64,000 nucleotides of DNA, taken from NCBI GenBank assembly GCA_947492745.1, contig CANLOE010000015.1, positions 17,697 through 81,696 on the forward strand, read 5' to 3'. This document shows, piece after piece, positions 35,322 through 43,521 of this stretch. The position numbers were made by a program, and so were the translations under genes. The notes below the pieces were generated by a model, which saw only the letters and a list, made by a program, of their open reading frames with translations, had not been told where the DNA came from and searched no databases. How positions within the stretch are numbered: position 1 is the stretch's first letter; every line of letters begins with the position of its first letter. Source of the stretch: an uncultured Cyclobacteriaceae bacterium. GTDB taxonomy: Bacteria; Bacteroidota; Bacteroidia; Cytophagales; Cyclobacteriaceae.

Positions 35322-35727
35322 CCAATCTCCATTTTGTACTGAGGTGTACCTTTCTCAGTATGAGGAAAAAGGGGATCCACCATATCAGGTCATTGGTAAT
35401 CAGTGTATATCCGAAAGCTGCGGGTGCAGCACCCGTCATGAAGTTGAGAAAAAACCCCATAGGACCGAAAAGCTTTCCCAGAAACCCTACCATGATGATG
35501 GGCCAGTGCTTGAGAGGCGCATAAGAGGCCCACCAATAGCCCAGACCGTACACACCGATGACCATACCCATACCTTGCCATATCATCGGGTGATTGAGCT
35601 GCTCCATGCCCGTTAGTTCAAAGAAGTGCTGGGGAAACAGGACCACCCATGCACCCCATAAAAGATTATAAATGGCTGCAATCTTTAGCACCATGTTCAT
35701 CCAGTCGTCTTTTGCTTTATTGCTCAT
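35314..35727 (-). CDS. Small four-helix membrane protein, function unknown
   Basis: 137 aa, four hydrophobic segments with GAWVVLFPQHFFELTGM, YWWASYAPLKHWPIIMVGFLGKL and GPMGF; a conserved membrane protein type of Bacteroidota without known role. First gene of a two-gene operon with the DoxX-like protein and divergent from the next membrane protein gene (184 bp apart). Confidence 0.7.
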   Translation of the reverse strand: MSNKAKDDWMNMVLKIAAIYNLLWGAWVVLFPQHFFELTGMEQLNHPMIWQGMGMVIGVYGLGYWWASYAPLKHWPIIMVGFLGKLFGPMGFFLNFMTGAAPAAFGYTLITNDLIWWIPFFLILRKVHLSTKWRLDA

Positions 35728-35911
35728 ATTCGTATGACAATTTTATACGGGTAATTGTTTCGCATAGATACGAATATATGAGCATAATATTACCCTAGGA
35801 TTATCATTGACCATAAGCTCGGGAATTGTCTTTATAACCGATGGTCATTTCTGCTATTCTTCTTACCTTATGGGAAAATCATAATGAATTCTGTACTATC
35901 GTAGTAATTTC

Positions 35912-36841
35912 ATGCAAAGAACATTGTATAAGCATCAGAACTCTGTCATGACCGCACTGGGTGATGTGGGTTTTTTATTGAGGTTAGCTACTTTTACTGT
36001 TTTCGCTGGACGTGCCTGGCAGCATCTTTTTTGGGATGCCCCTTTTCGTACACTCCTGTGGGATCAGGCCATTCTGGGTACTGTTGTAGAGGCATTGACA
36101 GGAGCCTCTTGGCAGCAGTATGTCACTAGTGAGACCATGGATAACCTCATACAAGGGTCGATAAGGGGTTTTGGTCTCTTATACCTGCTTTGTGCTTTAG
36201 TAACACTCTTTATCAGACCCAATCTAGAAGTGTGGGGCAGGGTGCTCATCGCAGGAGTGTGTTCACTGCTTTTTCTGGCCCTGTTGTATTGCAAAGAGAA
36301 GTTTTTTCATGTCGGTCAGTTTTTTGAATACTCATTGCAGTTTGGTGTACCTCTATTGTTTTATCAGGTGTTTTTTCAAAAGGTAGATACGGAAAAAGTC
36401 GTGGTATATGCTAAAGTGCTGATTGCACTGACTTTTATCTGTCATGGACTTTACGCTGTGGGTTATTATCCGAGACCCGGTAATTTTGTGGACATGACCA
36501 TCGATATATTGGCCATTAGCGAAGCCGATGCACATCACTTGCTTTACTGGGCAGGTATCATCGATCTTGTTCTGGCCATTGGGATATTTCTGCCCAGAAT
36601 AGCTCCCGCATTTTTACTGTATGCTTTTGTCTGGGGGCTGATGACAGCAGCAGCGCGATTAGTGGCCAATTTCCAAACTGATTTTATGATGGAAAGTTTT
36701 CATCAATGGACCTTCGAAGTAGTGTACCGATTGCCGCATGCCCTGGTGCCCTTATGGGTATTGGCTAGGCTGAACTTTGCTACCGCCTCGAAAGGATCAA
36801 AGGAAAACCATTCCGATTTGTCCACCTCTTTAGGAGGTTAA
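35912..36841 (+). CDS. Polytopic membrane protein, DoxX-related
   Basis: 309 aa, about eight predicted helices. HLFWDAPFRTLLWDQ, FICHGLYAVGYYPRPGNF and YWAGIIDLVLAIGIFLP resemble a duplicated DoxX-like unit. The C-terminal tail is polar. Divergent from the two-gene DoxX-like operon, suggesting a shared functional theme. No enzymatic motif recognised. Confidence 0.65.
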   Translation: MQRTLYKHQNSVMTALGDVGFLLRLATFTVFAGRAWQHLFWDAPFRTLLWDQAILGTVVEALTGASWQQYVTSETMDNLIQGSIRGFGLLYLLCALVTLFIRPNLEVWGRVLIAGVCSLLFLALLYCKEKFFHVGQFFEYSLQFGVPLLFYQVFFQKVDTEKVVVYAKVLIALTFICHGLYAVGYYPRPGNFVDMTIDILAISEADAHHLLYWAGIIDLVLAIGIFLPRIAPAFLLYAFVWGLMTAAARLVANFQTDFMMESFHQWTFEVVYRLPHALVPLWVLARLNFATASKGSKENHSDLSTSLGG

Positions 36842-36894
36842 TGGATTTTTTTATCTTCAATTATCCCAGCGGTGGTTTCAAGATGACGGCCTGT

Positions 36895-37119
36895 TCATGA
36901 TCTCGCTATACTCCTTATATAGAGTGCTTCTACTTTTTCTCTGGCCCAAGGTGTTCTCCTCAAAAACTTGAGACTGGACTTGATACTCGGGTTTTCGTTA
37001 AAACAGTTGATTCGTATCTTATCGCCCAGCACTTCCCAGCCATAATAGTCGACCAGTTCGGTAATGATCATCTCCAGTGTTTTGCCGTGTAGTGGGTTGT
37101 TGGGTTGGGGTTCTTTCAT
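36895..37119 (-). CDS. VF530-family DNA-binding protein
   Basis: 74 aa. [20 protein letters not shown] and [21 protein letters not shown] match the VF530 family end to end (established from a Vibrio fischeri structure; proposed to bind DNA). Full length. Stand-alone gene. Confidence 0.88.
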   Translation of the reverse strand: MKEPQPNNPLHGKTLEMIITELVDYYGWEVLGDKIRINCFNENPSIKSSLKFLRRTPWAREKVEALYIRSIARS

Positions 37120-37264
37120 GGGCCTTATTCTCTTCGATTTATATTGAGCAATACCAGATGCAAATTACGCGGAAAAACTTGAGAATATGCACTTTCCATA
37201 TCGGTAAATTCATACCATTTTCTTCAACTCGGATCATGCACTAGCCTACCGTTATGTCTGTTTT

Positions 37265-37433
37265 GACCCAAAATGATCAGTAGCCTTCCTATTCCGAACA
37301 TAAACTGCTTCAAGATCAGCGGTTTTACACTACGTAGGTGTGTCACCTTAGTGATGCAAAAGCCTCCTCTCCCAAACCACTGATTTTATTGCTCTTTATG
37401 TCCTCATCACGAAATCCTATTGATCAATTGGGA
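37265..37433 (+). repeat. MITE-like repeat, family C copy 2
   Basis: About 170 bp, ACCCAAAATGATCAGTAG to CTATTGATCAATTGGG. Preceded at 37227 by a lone family B end (ACTCGGATCATGCACT), so the B-then-C order seen at 14207-14713 is repeated here in decayed form. Confidence 0.75.
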
Positions 37434-37828
37434 GGTGATGGAGTTCGCGAATACACTGTATTGGAGTTTCTTCCTGTGGACCAAAATAGGATAAATCGGG
37501 ATATCTCTTTGGGTTCATTGTAGCACCGCGAAAGTGGATTTAAGAAACATGTCCGTTTCATTGATCGGAGAAAAGGGTATTCTGCAACAGAAGGGCTGAT
37601 GGAAGATAGCCAATATTGTTTATCGTCTTTACGGAATCAGTGAATTGTCAGTTGACAGCCCTTTTGTCTGTCTTTTGGCGGAATCATTGAACTTGCATAT
37701 CATGACCACCTATAGAGGTAGATAACATAGTGGACCGAATTTATAATTTGGCCTCAGGCCTCTTAGGTTTAATTAAAAGTTATCCGAACCCTAGTGGGTT
37801 TAAGGTCAAATGCTATTGGATTTGACTA
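37434..37828. other. Gene-free region between repeats
   Basis: About 395 bp with repeat-like scraps (TTCATTGTAGCACCGCGAAAGTGGATTTAAGAAAC around 37515-37549 echoes the family C/B core), no coding signal. Confidence 0.45.
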
Positions 37829-38160
37829 AACCCGTATTATGCGTTGGAACTTCGTAACGAGGGTTTACATATCCATAAATCAGGTAGTTTTATTGGATCT
37901 GGCATAGCACCGCTACGGTGAATCCAAAAAACGTAGTGCAACGACCGGTTTGCGGCTATTTATACAAATTTGGGTTTTAAATGTCGTATAAGATTCCGCG
38001 GGTCATTTTGGTTTCAATCAAGGCGATAACCGCAGGGATAGCAGCGCTATCGCGAGGATTGTCAACGCAGAGTGAAGCAAAATGAACAGGAAGATAGGCG
38101 ATTTTAAAAGCTAAGTTTGTATTAGATTCGCAGTAGATTTTTCAATGCATAATCCAGGTT
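37829..38160 (+). repeat. Composite MITE: family B copy 5 split by family A
   Basis: Family B begins AACCCGTATTATGCG and ends CAATGCATAATCCAGGTT. Interrupted after GCGGCTATTTA by family A (37963-38121) and resumes TTAGATTCGCAG. Same arrangement as at 14207 and 43052. Confidence 0.88.
37963..38121 (+). repeat. MITE-like repeat, family A copy 5 (nested in B)
   Basis: 159 bp flanked by an exact TTA duplication (37960-37962 and 38122-38124). The cleanest target-site duplication in the window. Confidence 0.9.
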
Positions 38161-38514
38161 AAAACAGTTACTTCCATGGCGACGTACTCGCCGCCACAAA
38201 AACACGGACATAAGAAGTTCTTTCGGTAGGGCTTTTTTTAATGACTGCACTATCTCTCGGTTCGCCTGGTGAAGCCAACTCATATTATTTTTTCCTACCT
38301 AGCCATTTTTGCATTTTTTGTCATTTAAAAGCCCGAATTCCCCTATGAAAACCAGACTTTTCTCCTCGCCAAATAGATGGATAACATAGGCTACTTTTTG
38401 CCACTGAGTTGAAGGTAGTAGCATTACGGTTTGATGATAATTCATTAATAACCAAAGGCATGTAAATTCCTATATTTCGAAGGTATTTGTTACACAACCT
38501 AATCTATCCACAAA
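38161..38514. other. Upstream region of the lipoprotein gene
   Basis: About 350 bp without coding signal. CCTATATTTCG and GGTATTTGTTAC near 38470-38495 loosely resemble TAnnTTTG promoter elements. Confidence 0.4.
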
Positions 38515-39543
38515 ATGAAAAAAACAAAAATCGTACTGCTATTATCGATTTTACTTTATGGTATTTCTTGTCAGGAAACAGAGATTACTCCTTCAGCCCC
38601 ACATCATCCTACAGAGGCTGGAGGCAAAAGTCTTTCTTTGGCTGAGAAAAGAGCAAATTTCTACTATGACCTTGCCTTTCATCATGCTCCCGTGCACTTT
38701 CAGGACGTGGACAGGACGGGTAGGTATGCACTGGGAGGAAAGTCCGATTACATTACGGCCATTGATTTTGATGGTGATCTCAACTCCAGAAACAATTGGG
38801 ACAATATTTCTTCCTCCTCGAATACCAGAGCCTATGGTTATTATTCTGTAGTGGAAACCGAGAGCCACTACTACATCACCTACGCTTTCTTCCATCCTCG
38901 TGACTGGACGGACAATTCTTTCGCCTACTATTTCGATAATCATGACAATGATCTGGAAGGTGCACTGATCATGGTCCGTAAAACTTCGAATAGGTATGGT
39001 ACTGCCCAAGGAATGATTACCGTATTCCACAACGACTTTTACTCTTATGTATATCCCAATAGTGGCCTGCGGTCAGGTCACGAGTCGGTGGATGGCACAC
39101 TATCCCTGAGGAACCATAACGGTATCCGAAGAGCGGAAACCTCGCAAGAGGCCAAAGGCCATGGTATGAAAGCTTATAGCAAACAGAAGCCGGGAGGAAA
39201 TGACTACGTCATTTACTATCCCGGAAATACGGCAGAAAGACCTACGGATATCTATGACAGAAATGTGAAATATCAGCTCAGGGACATCTATCGGGAATTG
39301 TGGGAAAAGCGCTTTAACGCTAACTTCCTTAGAGATGGAAAGCGCTTCCACACTTCGGTATGGACCAATGGCAATGCCGATGCACCATGGAACTGGGATG
39401 ATGGAAACGATAGCAATTGCGGTCCTTGTCAAAGAGGAAAAATCGCTACCGACCCGGCCGGTCTGTTTCAGCGCTATTTTGATGGAGAGGGTAGTCCTTT
39501 TTCCAAAAGGTATCTCTACAATCCCTATATCGGTATAGAGTAA
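38515..39543 (+). CDS. Secreted lipoprotein with NPP1/Vps62-like features, function unknown
   Basis: 342 aa. Lipoprotein signal peptide (KIVLLLSILLYGISC, lipidated Cys19), then a low-complexity linker. The core has HHAPVHFQDVD, YYITYAFFHPRDW and FDNHDNDLEGALIMV; an acidic HDND-LEG segment is reminiscent of the GHRHDWE motif region in NPP1/Vps62-related proteins, but I would not assign the family without a search. CGPCQRG is a CxxC motif near the C terminus. Single gene followed by a terminator. Confidence 0.6.
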   Translation: MKKTKIVLLLSILLYGISCQETEITPSAPHHPTEAGGKSLSLAEKRANFYYDLAFHHAPVHFQDVDRTGRYALGGKSDYITAIDFDGDLNSRNNWDNISSSSNTRAYGYYSVVETESHYYITYAFFHPRDWTDNSFAYYFDNHDNDLEGALIMVRKTSNRYGTAQGMITVFHNDFYSYVYPNSGLRSGHESVDGTLSLRNHNGIRRAETSQEAKGHGMKAYSKQKPGGNDYVIYYPGNTAERPTDIYDRNVKYQLRDIYRELWEKRFNANFLRDGKRFHTSVWTNGNADAPWNWDDGNDSNCGPCQRGKIATDPAGLFQRYFDGEGSPFSKRYLYNPYIGIE

Positions 39544-39584
39544 CGCTATTCGAAGAGGCTTACCGAGCTGTAGTCTCATCTCTA

Positions 39585-39617
39585 GGGCTGTATCCTATTC
39601 GGTACAGCCCCTTTTTT
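39585..39617 (+). terminator. Rho-independent terminator of the lipoprotein gene
   Basis: GGGCTGTA / TACAGCCC stem, 10-base loop, followed by CTTTTTT. Located 41 bp after the stop codon. Confidence 0.85.
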
Positions 39618-39700
39618 GGACCAATGCGGTGTGGGTTCGTCTTGATGTCGGAAGTGATCAGGAGCTGCAACTTCACTGTGGGGACTCCAAGTTTCGAAAA

Positions 39701-41923
39701 TCAAACAAGGAGCAATCCATGCTTTCGCAATTCCCGCCATACCTGACTTCGGGTGAATTTTTCAAAATCAGTAAGTCCTACAGCTTCATAGGAAGCTTTT
39801 AGCGCGGACCATTGTAGGCGCTGTTTTCGCTGAGGGCGAAGTTCCGATAGCATTTTCGACAACCAGTGGCTTTCTGCCTCCCCACAGATTACCTGAAGGG
39901 TATCGGTCTTGTTTTCAAAGAAAAGTTTGGCCTTGATTTTCTGTTTGCCCTTATTCTTTTTTCGATAGGCCTCTACATATGGAACCTCACCTAGCCAGAT
40001 AACGACTGAGTTATCATGAACAGGAGTGCCTGCATAGGTCGCTAAGGCCTGTTCGATATACCATGTAGGGATATCCGTTTCCGGTACATCAAAGTCGAAC
40101 CATTCCTGAAGTTCGAAATCAAAGCATATACCATGCATGTAATTGAACAGGGACTTGCGCAGTCCTGTACTGAACAGCTCATGATCGGCGCCCTCGGGAT
40201 CTTCATGGACCAGGTCATTATAGGCAAAACCACCTTTTTCAGGGCCTGTCCGTACTACCCCATAGCTTTCCGGTGCAAGCCCCACCGGACTATGTGCCGT
40301 CATGGCAAAGCGGTGCCAAAAGCCCGACTGGATGACCCCTTGTTCAAAAAGCTGGCGTACCATCTCCAGTGAGTCGATGGTTTCCTGTTCGGTCTGTGTG
40401 GGGAACCCGTACATAAGATAGGCATGCACCATGATGCCCGCAGAAGTAAAGTTATGACTCACCTGCGCTACCTGTGCCACTGTTACCCCTTTTTCCATAC
40501 GTTTCAGTAAGCGGTCAGAAGCTACCTCTAGGCCTCCGGACACAGCGATACAGCCCGAGGCTTTCAGTAATTGGCATAGGTCATCGGTAAAACGTTGTTC
40601 AAAGCGGATATTGGCCCACCAGGTAATGGTGAGGCGGCGATGCAGGATTTCCAGTGCCAGGTCTCTCATCAGGGCCGGGGGAGCAGCTTCGTCCACAAAG
40701 TGAAAGCCCGTTTCGCCCGTATTTCGGACCATTTCTTCGATACGGTCACAAAGCAGTGCCGCATTCACCGGGCGATAGTTTTGAATGTAGTCCAATGAGA
40801 TATCACAGAAAGAACACTTTTTCCAGTAGCAGCCCTGCGCCATGGTCAACTTGTTCCATCGGCCATCGCTCCACAAACGGTGCATGGGATTGGCCACTTC
40901 GATGACCGAAAGGTATTTGTCCAGGGACAGGTCGCTGTAGTCCGGTGTACCCGTCTTGCCAAAGGGAATGTCCCCTGCTTTACTGGCATCATGGTATACC
41001 ACTTCTCCCTTGGTGCCCAAAGCGTAGGTACGCTTCAGTGCATGGAGGGGGCGAGTGCCTTGCAGGTACTCCCATAGACAGAGTAAGGGACGCTCCCCAT
41101 CGTCCAAGGTGATGAAGTCCACATAGTCGAAGACTCTGGGGTCACTGAGCGAACGCAATTCCGTATTCGGAAAACCACCTCCCATAACAATACGGATATC
41201 CGGATGATTTTCCTTTAGGTACTGTCCGCAGCGTAATGCACCGTACAGATTACCGGGAAAGGGTACTGAAATACAGACGAGCTGTGGGATACCATACTGT
41301 AGTTGTTTTTCCAGACAAGCCGCTAATAGCTCATCCGTATAACTCAGAGGAGCTTGTAGATAAGCGTGAAGTTCATCAAAGCTATTGGCCGACATGGCCA
41401 GACGTTCGGCATATCGGCTGAAACCAAAATGCGGGTCAACAGTTTCCTTGATCAGGTCCGCAAGATCTTCTAGGTAGAGCGTGGAGTAATGTCGCGCCTT
41501 GTCTTGAATGCCAAGTGTACCGAAGGCCCATTCCATATCATCCAACTGCGCAAAACGGTTCGCTTCGGGTAGAAAATCACCATTACATATTTGATAGGCG
41601 AGGGTAGGGTTACTATACTGTAAAAATGAGATTACCGCATCGATGGTCGCTATATAGGTCTCTTGCAGACGAATCATACGCTGGCTATTGTCGGACCAGG
41701 CACTTTTCTCAACGTCATTGATAGTACTGAACAATTGCAGTAGCCCTTCTTTACTGAAGAGCTTCAATATGACCTCTATGCCCAAGTCGGCCTGCCGATT
41801 GGAGATAACTTGCGTATTCAGAAACCCCTTGAGATACATCGTGGCAGGGTAGGGTGTGTTCAGTTGGGTAAAAGGCGGAGTCAGTAACAGTACGGAGGGT
41901 GATGTGCATTGGCTCATAGCCAT
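39701..41923 (-). CDS. Large radical SAM protein with cobalamin-binding-like N-terminal domain
   Basis: 740 aa. N-terminal Rossmann-like domain (LVCISVPFPGNLYGALRCGQ, IRIVMGGGFPNTE, FITLDDGERPLL) resembles B12-binding radical SAM proteins but lacks the DxHxxG cobalamin ligand. The radical SAM cluster motif is C365-x4-C370-x2-C373 (GCYWKKCSFCDI), one residue longer than the classic CX3CX2C; then GFHFVDEAAPPALM, SGGLEVASDRLL and HAYLMYGFPTQTEQE complete the barrel. The long C-terminal region is unassigned. Substrate unknown. A family D repeat starts 2 bp upstream of the start codon. Confidence 0.88.
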   Translation of the reverse strand: MAMSQCTSPSVLLLTPPFTQLNTPYPATMYLKGFLNTQVISNRQADLGIEVILKLFSKEGLLQLFSTINDVEKSAWSDNSQRMIRLQETYIATIDAVISFLQYSNPTLAYQICNGDFLPEANRFAQLDDMEWAFGTLGIQDKARHYSTLYLEDLADLIKETVDPHFGFSRYAERLAMSANSFDELHAYLQAPLSYTDELLAACLEKQLQYGIPQLVCISVPFPGNLYGALRCGQYLKENHPDIRIVMGGGFPNTELRSLSDPRVFDYVDFITLDDGERPLLCLWEYLQGTRPLHALKRTYALGTKGEVVYHDASKAGDIPFGKTGTPDYSDLSLDKYLSVIEVANPMHRLWSDGRWNKLTMAQGCYWKKCSFCDISLDYIQNYRPVNAALLCDRIEEMVRNTGETGFHFVDEAAPPALMRDLALEILHRRLTITWWANIRFEQRFTDDLCQLLKASGCIAVSGGLEVASDRLLKRMEKGVTVAQVAQVSHNFTSAGIMVHAYLMYGFPTQTEQETIDSLEMVRQLFEQGVIQSGFWHRFAMTAHSPVGLAPESYGVVRTGPEKGGFAYNDLVHEDPEGADHELFSTGLRKSLFNYMHGICFDFELQEWFDFDVPETDIPTWYIEQALATYAGTPVHDNSVVIWLGEVPYVEAYRKKNKGKQKIKAKLFFENKTDTLQVICGEAESHWLSKMLSELRPQRKQRLQWSALKASYEAVGLTDFEKFTRSQVWRELRKHGLLLV

Positions 41924-41925
41924 AA

Positions 41926-42153
41926 CTTAGAGACTATTTTGAAAGATAGTATAATAGTAAAATTTGTTGTACCATATTTTGGAGAGGTACGAACGTAAAA
42001 ATAATGTCCTGTGGACATTATTAGTGAAGAGGCCGGCCTGTCGCGTGAGCCATGGACAGAGATAGCAGCGCTATCTGAGGGTATTTTAACGAAATTATGC
42101 ACCCAAATAAGTACATAAGAAAATAAAAGATACATTTCGCAACAGTCGCTTAA
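41926..42153 (+). repeat. MITE-like repeat, family D copy 3
   Basis: About 228 bp. Terminal inverted repeats CTTAGAGACTATTTT and CAACAGTCGCTTAAA (reverse). Contains two hairpins: AATAATGTCC-TGT-GGACATTATT (perfect) and AGATAGC-AGC-GCTATCT. Also has AAATAAAAGATACATTT near the right end, shared with copy 4. Confidence 0.85.
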
Positions 42154-42202
42154 ATGATGGTATAGTAAAAGTAGCAAAGATGGCAAAAATAGTAACGGCT
42201 TC

Positions 42203-42898
42203 CTAGTTATACAGTAGGCCATCGATGAGTTCGGTAATCAGTGCTTCATCCTCTTTTTCATAGATCAGCTCTGAGTTGATCAAATATTGTTGTGTTTGCT
42301 TGAGGATTTCAAAATTTGGGGTGTGAAGATGCTTGGGTATACGATAGATACGTTCGTCTTTCTTGTCAAAAGGGCAGGCTACCTTACTATTGAACAGGTA
42401 GGGGATCAATATCTTCGAACAGCTCATGGCAACCCGGTCTACCGTATAGTGATGAAAATAATCCTGTAGCCGTTCATTGATATTTTCGAAGAACGCCAGT
42501 GTATTGGCCAAGCGTACCCTGGACCCCGCTTTTGACTTTCCTCGGGTATTCAGGTATTTGATCTGGCTTTTGCCCTGCTTCTTCCTGACAGCATAGGTTT
42601 TGAAGGCTTTGTGTTCGATGATATGTATTCCTTCGCAGTAAGCAAGTGCGCAGCTCTCGGTCTGCACCAGAAGGATGATATAGCGATGAGGAGCTTCTTC
42701 GTCCTGTTCATCGGGTCCGATATCCTCTATATCCGATAGGGACATATGTATAGGTAATCTCAGGTAGATAGAGTGTTTTGCTTCGGGGAGTGACCATTGC
42801 CATCGGTGCTTTTCCACATCATAGATTTTGGGGACCGTTGTTTTATCCAATAGACGTATTACCTGTGTACTAAGATCATCACTGAGGGGCCTGTTCAT
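42203..42898 (-). CDS. VLRF1-type release-factor-like protein (Vms1/eRF1 superfamily)
   Basis: 231 aa. The central loop RKKQGKSQIKYLNTRGKSK, continuing AGSRVRLANTLAFFENINERL, fits the Bacteroidota VLRF1 pattern, in which a Gln-containing basic loop takes the place of the GGQ loop of eRF1; the eukaryotic relative Vms1/ANKZF1 releases stalled nascent chains. So a role in ribosome rescue is likely by family. ATG 42898 was chosen: a longer frame to 43063 runs into a family B repeat, so those 55 residues are spurious. Single gene. Confidence 0.68.
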   Translation of the reverse strand: MNRPLSDDLSTQVIRLLDKTTVPKIYDVEKHRWQWSLPEAKHSIYLRLPIHMSLSDIEDIGPDEQDEEAPHRYIILLVQTESCALAYCEGIHIIEHKAFKTYAVRKKQGKSQIKYLNTRGKSKAGSRVRLANTLAFFENINERLQDYFHHYTVDRVAMSCSKILIPYLFNSKVACPFDKKDERIYRIPKHLHTPNFEILKQTQQYLINSELIYEKEDEALITELIDGLLYN

Positions 42899-43051
42899 TG
42901 ACTTACAGAAAGAAGTATGGAAAATTGAATACCTGACAAAACTACGATTTATTCCGATACGGTACAGTGCTTTGGCGCTCATACCTTTTTGTTCCATTTC
43001 AGTATGGAGAAAGAGGGATGTCCATAAGAACCAATGCCCTTGATTGCTTTT

Positions 43052-43384
43052 ATCCCGGATCATGCATTGGAAAATCTACTGCGGATCTAATACAAACTTA
43101 GCTTTTAACTATCGCCTATCTTCCTGTTCATTTTGCTTCACTCTGCGTTGACCATCCTCGGGATAGCGCTGCTATCCCTGCGGTTATCGTCTGGATTGAA
43201 ACCAAAATGACCCGCGGAATCTTATACGACATTTAAAACCCAAATTTGTATAAATAGCTGCAAACCGGTCGTTGCACTACGTTTTTTGAATTCACCATAG
43301 CGGTGTCCTGCTAAATCCAATAAAACTCCCTGATTTATTGATGTTTAAACCCTCTTTACGAAGTTCCAACGTATAATCCGGGTT
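43052..43384 (-). repeat. Composite MITE: family B copy 6 split by family A
   Basis: Minus-strand version of the composites at 14207 and 37829: B ends ATCCCGGATCATGCATTGG and ACGTATAATCCGGGTT, with family A at 43091-43250 in the same relative orientation and at the same B position. Confidence 0.88.
43091..43250 (-). repeat. MITE-like repeat, family A copy 6 (nested in B)
   Basis: 160 bp, flanked by TAA on both sides (43088-43090, 43251-43253), i.e. TTA on the element strand. Confidence 0.9.
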
Positions 43385-43414
43385 TATCTCGGACTCTATG
43401 TGCGATAGGGATAA

Positions 43415-43446
43415 AAAAGGGGCTGTCCGTACGGACAGCCCCTTTT
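43415..43446 (-). terminator. Perfect 32-bp palindromic terminator
   Basis: AAAAGGGGCTGTCCGT and its exact complement, centre at 43430/43431. Read on the minus strand the stem is followed by TTTTTTAT, so it terminates the big secreted-protein gene whose stop is at 43522; read on the plus strand the U tract is shorter. Confidence 0.88.
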
Positions 43447-43521
43447 GATACTAAATCTGTAGACCGGCCACACTTACGCTAAAAAAATCACATCAGTACT
43501 TTTTAGCAAAGGGGACACCGG

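Noticed and set aside
42899..43063. N-terminal extension of the VLRF1-like protein
   Set aside because: The added codons run into a family B repeat end; the internal ATG 42898 gives the normal protein.
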